Assembly (NCBI RefSeq): GCF_002251735.1
Contig: NZ_NOXS01000035.1
Location: 190,814-254,813 of the forward strand
DNA length: 64,000 bases
Direction of reading: 5' to 3'
Source: Elstera cyanobacteriorum
GTDB taxonomy: Bacteria > Pseudomonadota > Alphaproteobacteria > Elsterales > Elsteraceae
The notes beneath the pieces were generated by a model. It was not told where the DNA came from. It did not search any database and worked only from the letters and a program-made list of their open reading frames with translations. Positions 1 to 8,265 of the stretch are shown here, one piece after another (position 1 is the first letter of the stretch; every line of letters starts with the position of its first letter). The translations under genes and the position numbers were made by a program.

Positions 1-160
1 GAATGGCCAGCCATAGGTCCGCTACTCTGATTTAAACCGAATGGTAATACAGTGAGATTGGCGCGACCCTAGAACATTCCGGCGCCAAAGGGAATCGTGG
101 AAAAACGATGGATTCGGGAAAAAGGCGGAAAAGCCATTGCCCGTCAGTGACAAATCCATA

Positions 161-180
161 ATGATATTAAAACATGATAT
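161..180 (+). promoter_or_regulatory. Direct repeats upstream of hicA, candidate operator
   Basis: The heptamer ATGATAT occurs at 161-167 and again at 174-180, 13 bp apart, just upstream of the hicA start. HicB antitoxins usually repress their own operon through a DNA-binding domain, so a pair of repeats here would suit an autoregulatory site. No promoter was confirmed. The rest of 1-195 holds nothing I recognise. Confidence 0.3.
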
Positions 181-195
181 CGAAAAGAGTGCCGA

Positions 196-453
196 GTGCT
201 TATGGGCAAGCAAGATCAGACGCTCAGTGCAATCTTCGAAACGCCAACTCGGTCAGATATCCGTTGGAGCGACATTGTTTCCCTGCTGCGCGCAGTAGGG
301 GCCGATATCAGCGAGGGCCGAGGGTCACGTGTGCGGGTGGTTCTGAATGGCCAAAAAGCCGTTTTTCACCGCCCCCATCCCGGAGATCAAACAGGCAAAC
401 CAACCGTGCGAGATGTCAAAGATTTCCTGATCGAGGCTGGAATAGAACCATGA
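196..453 (+). CDS. hicA: HicA-family mRNA interferase toxin
   Basis: This 85-residue protein has the HicA layout: a short double-stranded-RNA-binding-like fold with WSDIVSLLRAVGA at the N-terminus, a GSRVRV strand, the histidine-containing segment AVFHRPHPG, and a C-terminal helix ending FLIEAGI. HicA toxins cleave mRNA and tmRNA using a conserved histidine. I chose the GTG at 196 because AAAAGAG lies about 7 nt upstream; ATG at 202 is the alternative. Its stop overlaps the hicB start (ATGA), the usual toxin-first order with translational coupling. Confidence 0.8.
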   Translation: MLMGKQDQTLSAIFETPTRSDIRWSDIVSLLRAVGADISEGRGSRVRVVLNGQKAVFHRPHPGDQTGKPTVRDVKDFLIEAGIEP

Positions 454-779
454 ACTCACTCGAACATAACGGATATATTGCTACTGTCGAGCTTGATGCA
501 GACAGTGAGTATCTGCACGGGCGGGTTATCAATACCCGCGACGTCCTGACGTTCGAAGGGCGAACTGTTGCCGAGTTAAAGGCGGCTTTTGCCGATACGA
601 TCGCCGATTACCTAGAATGGTGCCAGGAACGCGGTGAAGAACCGGAAAAACCCTATTCCGGTCGACTGCTACTCAGGCTCCGCCCGGAGGTTCACAGTCA
701 TCTCGCAGCGGCGGCGGCCCGGGCGGGAAAGAGCCTCAACAGTTTCGTTGCCGAGGCTTTAGAGAAAGTGGCGTTCTAG
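450..779 (+). CDS. hicB: HicB-family antitoxin
   Basis: A 109-residue partner of HicA. The N-terminal part ([20 protein letters not shown]) resembles the partially degraded RNase H fold of HicB. The C-terminal part ([18 protein letters not shown], then [10 protein letters not shown]) is a ribbon-helix-helix DNA-binding domain, so this is the RHH subtype that neutralises HicA and represses the operon. It overlaps hicA by 4 bp. Its TAG stop overlaps the converging pgi stop within the tetramer CTAG at 776-779, leaving no room for a terminator between them. Confidence 0.8.
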   Translation: MNSLEHNGYIATVELDADSEYLHGRVINTRDVLTFEGRTVAELKAAFADTIADYLEWCQERGEEPEKPYSGRLLLRLRPEVHSHLAAAAARAGKSLNSFVAEALEKVAF

Positions 780-2401
780 AGCTTCCTCAGTGCCCCCAGC
801 AGCCCGCGCGTCAGCGGATCGGCCACGGCGTCCGGTTCGGCCTTCACGGCGGGCAGCAGGGCGGTCGCCAGTTCCTTCCCCAGTTCGACGCCCCATTGGT
901 CGAAAGCATTGATGCCCCAGATCGCCGCCTCGACGAAGACGCGGTGTTCGTAGAGCGCAATCAGCCGCCCGAGGGTGAAGGGATCGAGCTTGCGGTAAGC
1001 AATCGTCACGGACGGGCGATTGCCGGGGAAGCTCTTATAGGGCGCAAGCCGCGCCACCTCCTCCGGCGGCAGCCCGGCCTTTTGTAACTGGGCCGTCGCC
1101 TCGGCCACGGTCCGGCCCTTGGCCAGCGCCTCGCTTTGCGCAAGGCAATTGGCGACCAGCAAAGCGTGATGTTCCGCAAGCTCCGGCTCGTGCCCTTCGG
1201 CGGCAATCAGGAATTCCGCCGGGATCACGTCCCGCCCCTGGTGCAGCAGTTGATAGAAGGCGTGCTGGCCGTTGGTCCCCGGCTCCCCCCACACCAATGG
1301 GCCGGTTTTCAGATCGGCGGGCAGCGGGCCGCCATCGGCGGCGACATGCTTGCCGTTCGATTCCATATCGAGTTGCTGGACATAGGCGGGCAAGCGCGCC
1401 AAGCGCTGATCGTAGGGCAGCAGCGCCCGCGCTGGGAAGCCGCAGAAATTGCGGTGCCAAACGCCAATCAGGCCGAACAGCACCGGAAGATTCTTTTCAA
1501 GCGGCGCGGTGCGGAAATGCGTATCCATCGCCCGCGCGCCCGCCAGAAATTCCTGAAACCGCTTGGCGCCGATAGCGATCATCACCGGCAGGCCGACCGC
1601 CGACCAGACCGAATAGCGCCCGCCGACCCAATCCCAGAAACCGAACGTCCGCTCTGCCGCAATCCCGAAGGCTGCGACCTTGTCGAGCGCCGTGGAAACC
1701 GCCGCGAAATGCGCCCCGACCGCCGCTTCCCCCAAGGCCGCCACCAGCCAGCGCCGGGCCGATTGGGCGTTGGTCATGGTTTCGATAGTGGTGAAGGTCT
1801 TCGACGCGACGATGAACAGGGTTCGCTTAGGGTCGAGGGTCTTCAACACATCGGTCAGATGGGCGCCATCGACGTTCGAGACGAAATGGGCGCGCGGTCC
1901 ATCGTGATAGGGCGCAAGGGCCAGCGTCACCATAACCGGGCCAAGGTCCGACCCGCCGATCCCGATGTTCACAATATCGGTGAAACGCCCGCCGTCTGCC
2001 GCCGCAATGCTGCCACTGCGCACCCCTTCGGCGAAAGTTTCGAGCCGAGCCTGGGTGGCACGGACCAGCGGCATCACATCGATGCCCTTGACGGTAATCA
2101 CCGCCTCCGGCCCCGCCCGCAACGCCGTATGCAGCACCGCGCGGTTTTCGCTGCGGTTGATCGCCGCCCCGGCGAACATGGCATCGCGCTGTCCCGGCAC
2201 GCCCCGCGCTTCGGCGAGGCCGAGCAGCCCCGCCAGCACGTCCGCGGTCACGGCGGTTTTGGAGTAATCGAGCAACAAATCGTCTGTCCGGGCAGAAAAC
2301 CGCTCGAACCGCTGCGGATCATCGGCGAAAATCTGCCGTAACGACGCATTTTTGCGTTCCGCCCCCAGGGCCTCCAACGCTGACCAGCGACCTTCGCCCA
2401 T
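776..2401 (-). CDS. pgi: Glucose-6-phosphate isomerase
   Basis: Interconverts glucose-6-phosphate and fructose-6-phosphate in the cytoplasm. At 541 residues it has the normal length for bacterial Pgi. Visible motifs include GIGGSDLGP and SKTFTT of the first SIS domain (phosphate binding), the conserved [19 protein letters not shown], and the C-terminal [11 protein letters not shown] that matches the family signature. The reading frame is intact. The gene is transcribed divergently from the aminotransferase at 2620. A 15-bp palindrome matching the HexR consensus lies 29 bp upstream of the start, suggesting control by sugar-phosphate status. No other glycolytic gene lies nearby. Confidence 0.97.
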   Translation of the reverse strand: MGEGRWSALEALGAERKNASLRQIFADDPQRFERFSARTDDLLLDYSKTAVTADVLAGLLGLAEARGVPGQRDAMFAGAAINRSENRAVLHTALRAGPEAVITVKGIDVMPLVRATQARLETFAEGVRSGSIAAADGGRFTDIVNIGIGGSDLGPVMVTLALAPYHDGPRAHFVSNVDGAHLTDVLKTLDPKRTLFIVASKTFTTIETMTNAQSARRWLVAALGEAAVGAHFAAVSTALDKVAAFGIAAERTFGFWDWVGGRYSVWSAVGLPVMIAIGAKRFQEFLAGARAMDTHFRTAPLEKNLPVLFGLIGVWHRNFCGFPARALLPYDQRLARLPAYVQQLDMESNGKHVAADGGPLPADLKTGPLVWGEPGTNGQHAFYQLLHQGRDVIPAEFLIAAEGHEPELAEHHALLVANCLAQSEALAKGRTVAEATAQLQKAGLPPEEVARLAPYKSFPGNRPSVTIAYRKLDPFTLGRLIALYEHRVFVEAAIWGINAFDQWGVELGKELATALLPAVKAEPDAVADPLTRGLLGALRKL

Positions 2402-2429
2402 CGTCCCCTCCCCCGATTACCGTTTTGAA

Positions 2430-2444
2430 TGTAGTTAAACTACA
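2430..2444. promoter_or_regulatory. HexR-like operator in the pgi promoter
   Basis: A perfect 15-bp palindrome, TGTAGTT-A-AACTACA, lies 29 bp upstream of the pgi start. It fits the HexR binding consensus known in proteobacteria (TGTARTNNNNNYTACA). HexR is an RpiR-type repressor that senses 2-keto-3-deoxy-6-phosphogluconate and controls central sugar genes, pgi among them in some lineages. No hexR gene is in the window, so the regulator is inferred from the motif alone. Confidence 0.65.
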
Positions 2445-2619
2445 ATACCAAGCCTGACGCATAAGGCAAACCCCGCGCGATCCTGCACGGCAGCGTCCCG
2501 CTGATAGCATGGATTCGCGCCGAAAACCGCACTGGCGCACCTTGCCGCCTATCAGGCGGGGCCTTATGGTCGGGCCGCCGTAATTTTTGCCGTAAACACT
2601 TCACTTCAGGAAGCGAGCT

Positions 2620-3831
2620 ATGACCGAGGCGGCCTCTTCTCTTTTCGGTAACGTCGAAGCCTTTGCGGGCGATCCGATTCTGTCGCTCAATATTGCCTTC
2701 CAAGGCGATCCCCGGACCGAGAAGGTCAATCTGACCATCGGCATCTATATGGATGGCAATGGCAAAGTGCCGGTGCTGCCCTCCGTGAAGGCCGCCGCCG
2801 AAAAGCTGGGGTTCGGCGTTCGCTCGTATATTCCGATGGAAGGGCTGGCCGATTATCGCCGCCTTGTACAGGAACTGGTGTTTGGCAAAGGGTCGAAGCT
2901 GCTCGCGGAAAAGCGCGTGGCGACCATGCAGTCGCTAGGCGGCACCGGGGCGCTCAGCATCGCCGCCGATTTCCTGGCAAAGCATACGCCAGGCCGCCCG
3001 GTCTATGTGTCGGACCCGACGTGGGATAATCACCACGGCCTGTTCCAGCGCGCCGGGTTTGAAACCAAGACCTATCCCTATTGGGACGGCGCCACCCGCA
3101 CCCTGCGCTTCGATGATATGATGAAGACGCTGGAAGAAGCCCCGGCGGGCAGCATCGTCATCGTCCAGCCGGTCTGCCATAATCCGACTGGGGTTGACCT
3201 TAGCCCGGCCCAGCAGGATGCCTTGAGCGACCTTCTGATCGCCAAGCAACATATTCCCGTCTTCGATATGGCCTATCAGGGCTTTGCCGATGGCATCGAC
3301 GAAGACGCCAGTTTCGTGCGTCGCTATGCGGAACGCGCCTCCTCCTTCCTCGTCGCCAATAGCTTCTCGAAGAACTTCTCGCTCTACGGCGAGCGCGTCG
3401 GCGGTCTGTCGGTCGTCTGCGCCACGGCGGACGAAGCCGACCGGGTGCTGGGCCAGTTGAAGCTTGCCGTGCGCCGCTCCTACTCCAACCCGCCGACCAC
3501 CGGCGCCCAGATCGTCGCCACCGTTCTCGGCGACCCCGCCCTGCGCGCCCTATGGGAAGCGGAAGTCGCCGAAATGCGTGTGCGCATGAAGGCGATGCGC
3601 GAGGCGCTGGCGGCCGAAGTGAAGAAACTGTCGAATGAAATCGACGTGGGCTTCATCACCCAGCAGCGCGGCATGTTCAGCTATACCGGCCTCAGCAAGG
3701 CGCAGGTCGTGCAGATGCGCGATACGGATGGCGTTTATCTGGTCGAATCGGGCCGCATGTGCGTCGCCGGGCTGACCGAAAACAATGTGGCGGCTGTCGC
3801 CAAGAGCTTGGTGGCGGCGCGCGGGGCGTAA
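2620..3831 (+). CDS. tyrB: Aromatic amino acid aminotransferase (class I, TyrB-like)
   Basis: A PLP-dependent transaminase of 403 residues, probably moving amino groups between aromatic amino acids or aspartate and 2-oxoglutarate. The start reads GDPILSLNIAFQGD, typical of the TyrB/AspC group. The PLP lysine is at about residue 251 in NSFSKNFSLYGERVGGL, and the PLP-binding HNPTGVD segment and DMAYQGFADG are present. The C-terminal GRMCVAGL is where the carboxylate-binding arginine lies. The spacing AGGAAGCGAGCT before ATG 2620 gives a good ribosome site. Specificity between TyrB and AspC cannot be settled from sequence; the symbol is provisional. Confidence 0.85.
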   Translation: MTEAASSLFGNVEAFAGDPILSLNIAFQGDPRTEKVNLTIGIYMDGNGKVPVLPSVKAAAEKLGFGVRSYIPMEGLADYRRLVQELVFGKGSKLLAEKRVATMQSLGGTGALSIAADFLAKHTPGRPVYVSDPTWDNHHGLFQRAGFETKTYPYWDGATRTLRFDDMMKTLEEAPAGSIVIVQPVCHNPTGVDLSPAQQDALSDLLIAKQHIPVFDMAYQGFADGIDEDASFVRRYAERASSFLVANSFSKNFSLYGERVGGLSVVCATADEADRVLGQLKLAVRRSYSNPPTTGAQIVATVLGDPALRALWEAEVAEMRVRMKAMREALAAEVKKLSNEIDVGFITQQRGMFSYTGLSKAQVVQMRDTDGVYLVESGRMCVAGLTENNVAAVAKSLVAARGA

Positions 3832-3840
3832 AACCGCTTC

Positions 3841-3902
3841 GGGCTTTCCGGGGATTGGGATATTCTTTTTGAGCAACAAGAATATCCCGCTTCGGAAAGC
3901 CC
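3841..3902. promoter_or_regulatory. Long two-step hairpin covering the vapB leader and ribosome site
   Basis: Two nested perfect inverted repeats: GGGCTTTCC (3841-3849) pairs with GGAAAGCCC (3894-3902), and inside it GGGATATTCTT (3857-3867) pairs with AAGAATATCCC (3878-3888) around a 10-nt loop. It sits between the aminotransferase stop and the vapB ATG at 3904. The right outer arm contains GGAAAG, the likely vapB ribosome site. It may act as the VapBC operator, as a terminator for the upstream gene, or as an RNA hairpin masking vapB in read-through transcripts. Confidence 0.7.
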
Positions 3903-3903
3903 T

Positions 3904-4149
3904 ATGCCCCTTTACGTGCGCGATGACGATGTGTTGGCCCTGGCCGTAGAGTTACAACGGCTGACCAATGCGCCCAGCAAAACCGAGGCCGTTCGGCAGG
4001 CACTGCGCCATGAAATCGAACGCACGCGGCAAGCGCTACCCCTGCGCAATCGACTGGCGCGTTCCCAGGCATTAGCCGAGGCTATCGGCCCAGGCGACCC
4101 CGACTTTGATATGAAATCCTATACCGATGCATTGTGGAATCGGGGGTAA
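3904..4149 (+). CDS. vapB: VapB-family antitoxin
   Basis: An 81-residue antitoxin of the Rv0623/transcription-factor-like VapB type. The N-terminal RDDDVLALAVELQRLT and SKTEAVRQALRHEIER form the DNA-binding part, and the C-terminal tail (FDMKSYTDALWNRG) is the sort of segment that lies in the PIN toxin's groove. It should neutralise the adjacent VapC and repress the operon. The TAA stop overlaps the vapC ATG (TAATG), so the two are translationally coupled. The start codon follows directly on a long hairpin. Confidence 0.85.
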   Translation: MPLYVRDDDVLALAVELQRLTNAPSKTEAVRQALRHEIERTRQALPLRNRLARSQALAEAIGPGDPDFDMKSYTDALWNRG

Positions 4150-4562
4150 TGTTCATTGATGCCTCGGCCATTGTTGCGATCCTGAAGCCCGAACCCGATG
4201 CGGAAAGCCTAATAGACGCACTGGAAGCCCACGGCGGCTCCTTCTATGTTTCGCCGTTGGTTAGATTCGAAGCCAGCATTTCCCTCGCCCGCGCCAAAAG
4301 CGTTGCGCGGCCAACCGCGACGATACTCGCTCAGGCGCGCGAAGCGGTCACCTGCTTCATCAACGATATCGGCGCCGTAGAAATTCCGATTTCACCAATG
4401 ATTGGCGCCGCCGCTCTGGACGCCGCAACGGCCTACGGCAAAACGGTCGGGCACCCCGCCGACCTAAACTTCGGCGATTGTTTTGCTTATGCTTGCGTTA
4501 AGACCGGGGGCCTTCGGCTGCTCTACAAAGGGCAAGATTTCACCCAGACCGATCTCGCCTAA
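4149..4562 (+). CDS. vapC: VapC-family PIN-domain ribonuclease toxin
   Basis: A 137-residue PIN nuclease. The first acidic residue is in MFIDASAIVAIL, the next acidic group is at VRFEASISLARA, and the third motif is LNFGDCFAYA followed by LLYKGQDFTQTD, all as expected for the Mg-dependent VapC active site. VapC toxins cleave tRNA or rRNA. I take ATG 4149, which overlaps the antitoxin stop, rather than an in-frame GTG at 4134 inside vapB. The stop overlaps that of the converging oxidoreductase gene. Confidence 0.88.
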   Translation: MFIDASAIVAILKPEPDAESLIDALEAHGGSFYVSPLVRFEASISLARAKSVARPTATILAQAREAVTCFINDIGAVEIPISPMIGAAALDAATAYGKTVGHPADLNFGDCFAYACVKTGGLRLLYKGQDFTQTDLA

Positions 4563-5839
4563 ACCCGCGCCTCCACCAGATGCACCGCCGACGCCCCCGC
4601 TTCGTAACCGAACTCCTTGAACGGGCGCCAGTCGGGGCTTGCAAGCTGTGAGACCGGTAGCGGCAGCAGATCATTGCTGCGCCGAGTGACATGCTGGGCC
4701 AGCACGCGCCCGAAGACCGTGCCGGGGGCGATGCCGCGCCCGTTGTAGCCGGTAAAAGCGACCATCTGCGGGCCAAGCTCGAAGAAGCGCGGCGTTGCGT
4801 CGTCGGTCATGCCGATCCAGCCGTACCATTCGTGGGAAAACCGCTGACCGCGCAGGGCGGGATAGAGTTTTTCCATCGCCCGCCGCGCCCAATCCGGGTG
4901 AATCTGTTGCCCCCCCGCGCGCAGGGCGCCGACGCTACCGAAGATGAAGCGTCCCGCCGCATCGAGCCGGAAGGACGATAGCACTTCCTTGGTATCCCAG
5001 GCGCCTTGCCGTCCGGGGATGATGTCGCGCAGCAGCGTTTCCGGTAGCGGGTCGGTCGCGCATTGGAAGTAAGGCAGTCGCACGAGCGCCTGCCGGATCA
5101 TCTGGAAGGGGCCGGAGGAAAACGCATTGGTGGCGACGATCACCCAATCCGCCGTGACAGTGCCAGTCGGCGTCATCAACCGCCAAACTGATCCATCGCG
5201 CTCACAGCCCTGCACGGGGGAGGCTGAATGGATGACCGCCCCCGCCGCCAGCGCCGCCCGCCCCAGCCCGCGCGCATAGGCCAGCGGCTGGATCGTCCCC
5301 GCGCGCTTATCCAACAAAGCACCGGTATAGGCGTTGGTCCCCAGTGCCCGCGCCGCGCCGGCTGCGTCGAGCAATTCAACCGGCGCCCCGCGCGCCTGCC
5401 ATTCGGCGCAGCGGCGTTCAAGCTCGCGCAGCCCCGCTTCGCCGACCGCGCAATGCAGCGTGCCGACGTGCATCGCCTCGCAGTCCATGCCATGTTTGGA
5501 GACAAGGTCATAGACTTCTTGGGGTGCATCGCCGAGCAGCGCCAGCAGCCGTTCGCCATACTCGGCGCCCAGCACCTTCGGAATCTCGCTCGGCATCACC
5601 CACAGCCCGGCGTTCACAAGGCCGACGTTGCGCCCGGAGCCGCCGAACCCAATCTCCTCGGCGTCCAACACCACGACTTTGCTGCCCGCTTCCGCCAAAT
5701 GCAGCGCCGCCGACAGGCCGGTGAACCCGGCACCGACCACGGCAACATCGGCCCGCCCGGCGCCGGACAGCGGCAGGGTCGCGGGGGGCGGCGGGGCGGA
5801 TTGGCCCCAAAGGCCGTGAGATTGGGCGGCGACCGGCAT
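4559..5839 (-). CDS. FAD-dependent amine/amino-acid oxidoreductase (DadA/PuuB-like)
   Basis: A 426-residue flavoprotein of the DAO family. The dinucleotide-binding motif VVGAGFTGLSAALHLAEAG lies near residues 33-51 and is followed by SGRNVGLVNAG, typical of the gamma-glutamylputrescine oxidase/OrdL subgroup. The C-terminal FTGYNGRGIAPGT contributes to FAD binding. Such enzymes oxidise secondary or primary amines or D-amino acids, giving an imine or aldehyde. It stands alone, with no puu genes beside it. A 19-bp near-perfect dyad lies 22 bp upstream of its start. The substrate is undetermined. Confidence 0.8.
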   Translation of the reverse strand: MPVAAQSHGLWGQSAPPPPATLPLSGAGRADVAVVGAGFTGLSAALHLAEAGSKVVVLDAEEIGFGGSGRNVGLVNAGLWVMPSEIPKVLGAEYGERLLALLGDAPQEVYDLVSKHGMDCEAMHVGTLHCAVGEAGLRELERRCAEWQARGAPVELLDAAGAARALGTNAYTGALLDKRAGTIQPLAYARGLGRAALAAGAVIHSASPVQGCERDGSVWRLMTPTGTVTADWVIVATNAFSSGPFQMIRQALVRLPYFQCATDPLPETLLRDIIPGRQGAWDTKEVLSSFRLDAAGRFIFGSVGALRAGGQQIHPDWARRAMEKLYPALRGQRFSHEWYGWIGMTDDATPRFFELGPQMVAFTGYNGRGIAPGTVFGRVLAQHVTRRSNDLLPLPVSQLASPDWRPFKEFGYEAGASAVHLVEARV

Positions 5840-5860
5840 TGCGACGCTCCTTATCTATAT

Positions 5861-5879
5861 TTCGTGCAAATTGTACGAA
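5861..5879. promoter_or_regulatory. Near-perfect dyad operator upstream of the FAD oxidoreductase
   Basis: TTCGTGCAA-A-TTGTACGAA is a 19-bp inverted repeat with a single mismatch between the arms. It lies 22 bp upstream of the minus-strand oxidoreductase gene and about 150 bp from modA. It looks like a dimeric helix-turn-helix operator. No regulator gene is adjacent, so its protein is unknown. It does not resemble a ModE box. Confidence 0.5.
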
Positions 5880-6029
5880 GTGTTTCCACATCGTCTCTGC
5901 AAGAGTGGCGCCAGTTTTCGAAAAAGCTCAAGCCCCCTCTGCCAGGATCGTCCGGGGTGCCGGATTGCTTTTCGCGCCGCGCGGGGTGTAGCCTTGCCGC
6001 CATCCCCTTCTGATTGCGAGGAATGCGCG

Positions 6030-6812
6030 ATGGTGATGAAACGCAGCCTGCTGGCCCTGTCGCTTTTTGTCACAGTTCCAGCAGCCGCCTTGGCCCAAGA
6101 CGCGCGCCCGGTGACCGTTTTCGCGGCGGCCAGCCTGAAAAATGCGCTGGATGAGATCATGAGCGCGTGGAACGCCAAAGGCGGCGCGAAGGCCACCGCG
6201 TCCTACGCCGCCTCCTCCGCCCTCGCCAAGCAGATCGAGAACGGCGCGCCCGCCGATATTTTCTTCTCTGCCGACCTTGAGTGGATGGATTACGCCCAAC
6301 AGCGCACCCTGATCAAAGCCGATAGCCGGGTGACTTTGCTCGGCAACCGTTTGGTGCTGGTCGCGGAAAAGGGCCGTCAGGCGCCCGTCACCATCGATCC
6401 AGCACTGGACCTCAAGGGTCTGTTGAGAGGCAACCGGCTGGCGATGGGCGAAATCAACAGCGTACCGGCGGGCAAATATGGCAAAGCCGCGCTCACCAGC
6501 CTCGGCCTTTGGGCCAGCGTCGAGAATAGCGTCGCCGGGGCCGAGAGCGTTCGTGCGGCGCTAACCCTGGTGGCGCGCGGCGAAACCCCGCTGGGGATCG
6601 TCTATCAGACCGATGCCGCCGCCGAACCCAAGGTAGAAATCGTTGGTACTTTCCCGGAAAATAGCCATCCGCGCATTCTTTACCCGGTCGCGCTGACCAC
6701 CCAGAGCCAAGCCTCCGCCGAAGCTTTCTTCGCCTATCTGAAGTCGAAGGACGCGCAACCAGCCTATACCAAACAGGGGTTTTCCATCCTGGCTAGCGGC
6801 CAAGGTTCGTAA
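6030..6812 (+). CDS. modA: Molybdate ABC transporter, periplasmic binding protein
   Basis: ModA captures molybdate or tungstate in the periplasm and delivers it to ModBC. From ATG 6030 (GCGAGGAATGCGCG just before) it is 260 residues with a clear Sec signal peptide, MVMKRSLLALSLFVTVPAAA ending at ALAQ. The family hallmark VFAAASLKNALDEI follows at the mature N-terminus, then YAASSALAKQIENGAPADIF with the oxyanion-binding serines. The order modA-modB-modC with gaps of 8 and 2 bp marks an operon. I found no ModE box in the upstream 190 bp. Confidence 0.96.
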   Translation: MVMKRSLLALSLFVTVPAAALAQDARPVTVFAAASLKNALDEIMSAWNAKGGAKATASYAASSALAKQIENGAPADIFFSADLEWMDYAQQRTLIKADSRVTLLGNRLVLVAEKGRQAPVTIDPALDLKGLLRGNRLAMGEINSVPAGKYGKAALTSLGLWASVENSVAGAESVRAALTLVARGETPLGIVYQTDAAAEPKVEIVGTFPENSHPRILYPVALTTQSQASAEAFFAYLKSKDAQPAYTKQGFSILASGQGS

Positions 6813-6820
6813 CCCGCTCA

Positions 6821-7519
6821 ATGAGTGATTTCCTCACGCTCTCGCCGGAGGAATGGGTCGCCGTCACCCTCAGCCTGCGCATTGCGGCGGTGGCGACCCT
6901 CGTTAGCCTGCCCTTCGGTGTGCTGGCGGCCCTGGCCTTGGCGCGCGGCAACTTCTGGGGCAAGGCGCTGCTGGATGGGCTGATCCATCTGCCGTTGATC
7001 CTGCCCCCCGTTGTTACGGGCTATCTGCTGCTGCTGCTGTTCGGGCGGCGCGGGGTGATCGGCGAACCGCTGGATCAGGTCTTGGGCGTAACGATCGCCT
7101 TCAAATGGACCGGCGCCGCCCTGGCCTGCGCCGTCATGGGCTTTCCGCTGATGGTGCGGGCGATGCGCCTCTCCATCGAAGCGGTGGATCGGCGGCTGGA
7201 AGATGCTGCCGCGACCTTGGGCGCCGGGCCGATCTCCGTGTTTTTCACCGTCACCCTGCCGCTCTGCCTACCAGGGTTCTTGGCAGGCATGGTGCTGTGC
7301 TTTGCCAAGGCGATGGGGGAGTTTGGCGCGACCATCACCTTTGTGTCCAATATCCCCGGCCAAACGCAAACTCTCGCCTCCGCCATTTATAGTTTCCTGC
7401 AAGTCCCCGGCGGCGATGCCCCGGCGTTGCGGCTGGTGATCCTATCCGTGCTGCTGTCGATGGGGGCGTTGATCGCGTCCGAAGCCCTAACCCAGCGCGC
7501 CCGGCGGCGGCAAGGCTAG
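6821..7519 (+). CDS. modB: Molybdate ABC transporter permease
   Basis: A 232-residue inner-membrane permease with five or so hydrophobic segments. The EAA loop, which docks on the ATPase, is visible as EDAAATLGAGPISVFFTVTLP, and GEFGATITFVSNIPG follows as in ModB/CysT-type permeases. It forms the channel of the ModABC importer. It lies 8 bp after modA and 2 bp before modC. Confidence 0.95.
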   Translation: MSDFLTLSPEEWVAVTLSLRIAAVATLVSLPFGVLAALALARGNFWGKALLDGLIHLPLILPPVVTGYLLLLLFGRRGVIGEPLDQVLGVTIAFKWTGAALACAVMGFPLMVRAMRLSIEAVDRRLEDAAATLGAGPISVFFTVTLPLCLPGFLAGMVLCFAKAMGEFGATITFVSNIPGQTQTLASAIYSFLQVPGGDAPALRLVILSVLLSMGALIASEALTQRARRRQG

Positions 7520-7521
7520 CG

Positions 7522-8160
7522 ATGCTCAGCCTCGATATCCGCCACCGTCAGGGCAGCTTCGATCTCAGTTTTGCGGCCGAGATTGGCCCCGGCTTAACCG
7601 CCCTCGGCGGCCCGTCAGGGGCGGGCAAAACAACAGTTTTGAAGATCGTCGCTGGGCTGATCCGCCCGCAGATCGGGCGCGTTGCCTTCGGCGAGACGGT
7701 TTTCGCCGATGCCGCGCGCGGCCTATGGCTACCGCCGCATCAGCGCCGCTGCGGGGTGGTGTTTCAGGAAGCGCGGCTGTTTCCGCACCTGACCGTTCGG
7801 CAGAACCTCGTGTATGGCCAATGGTTCAACCGGCGCTTCGGCCCGGGCGTCGCCTTGCCGGATATCGTCGATCTGCTCGGTATCGCCCCCCTGCTTGACC
7901 GCCCCCCGGCGAATCTGTCGGGCGGCGAGGCGCAACGGGTGGCGCTGGGGCGGGCGCTGCTGTCGAACCCGCGCCTGCTGCTGATGGATGAGCCGCTGTC
8001 CGCCCTCGATACGGCCCGCAAAGACGAAATCCTGCCGTATCTGGAGCGGGTACGCGATAGCGCCGGGGTTCCCATCCTCTACGTCAGCCACGCCCAAAGC
8101 GAGATCGACCGGCTGGCAAACCGCGTGCTGAGGCTTGAAGCAGGGCGGCTCCTCCCCTGA
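7522..8160 (+). CDS. modC: Molybdate ABC transporter ATP-binding protein
   Basis: The ATPase of ModABC. Walker A is GPSGAGKTTVLKI, the Q-loop is VVFQEARLFPHL, the signature is LSGGEAQRVALGRAL, Walker B is LLLMDEPLSALD and the switch histidine is in YVSHAQSE. At 212 residues it stops at the end of the ATPase domain: the C-terminal TOBE/molybdate-binding domain of classic ModC (about 350 residues) is absent, so feedback inhibition by molybdate through that domain is not expected. Confidence 0.93.
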   Translation: MLSLDIRHRQGSFDLSFAAEIGPGLTALGGPSGAGKTTVLKIVAGLIRPQIGRVAFGETVFADAARGLWLPPHQRRCGVVFQEARLFPHLTVRQNLVYGQWFNRRFGPGVALPDIVDLLGIAPLLDRPPANLSGGEAQRVALGRALLSNPRLLLMDEPLSALDTARKDEILPYLERVRDSAGVPILYVSHAQSEIDRLANRVLRLEAGRLLP

Positions 8161-8232
8161 TCTCTGCTGGGACACCGCCCCCGGCTTGACCGGCGAAGCT
8201 TTTTATGGCCTCATTTCATCAAATAAAATATC

Positions 8233-8249
8233 GTTTCATTCAATGAAAC
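8233..8249. promoter_or_regulatory. 17-bp palindromic operator of the IclR regulator
   Basis: GTTTCATT-c-AATGAAAC is a perfect inverted repeat with 8-bp arms, 16 bp upstream of the GTG start of the iclR-type gene. A related half site (ATTTCAT) occurs some 20 bp earlier at about 8213. IclR-family proteins bind such AT-rich dyads and often repress themselves, so this is probably the autoregulatory site for the regulator and the citrate-type operon behind it. Confidence 0.65.
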
Positions 8250-8265
8250 AATTTGGGAGGATTCT

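Noticed and set aside
1136-2341. 401-codon open frame on the plus strand opposite pgi
   Set aside because: Antisense shadow of a well-conserved gene in high-GC DNA; the protein is Arg/His/Pro-rich with no domain, and pgi explains the strand.
5880-6029. ModE box upstream of modA
   Set aside because: No ATCG-type TATATA dyad found; the nearby dyad at 5861-5879 has a different sequence and lies closer to the oxidase gene.
8161-8205. Terminator after modC
   Set aside because: Only a 4-bp CCGG/CCGG stem before a short T run; too weak to call.
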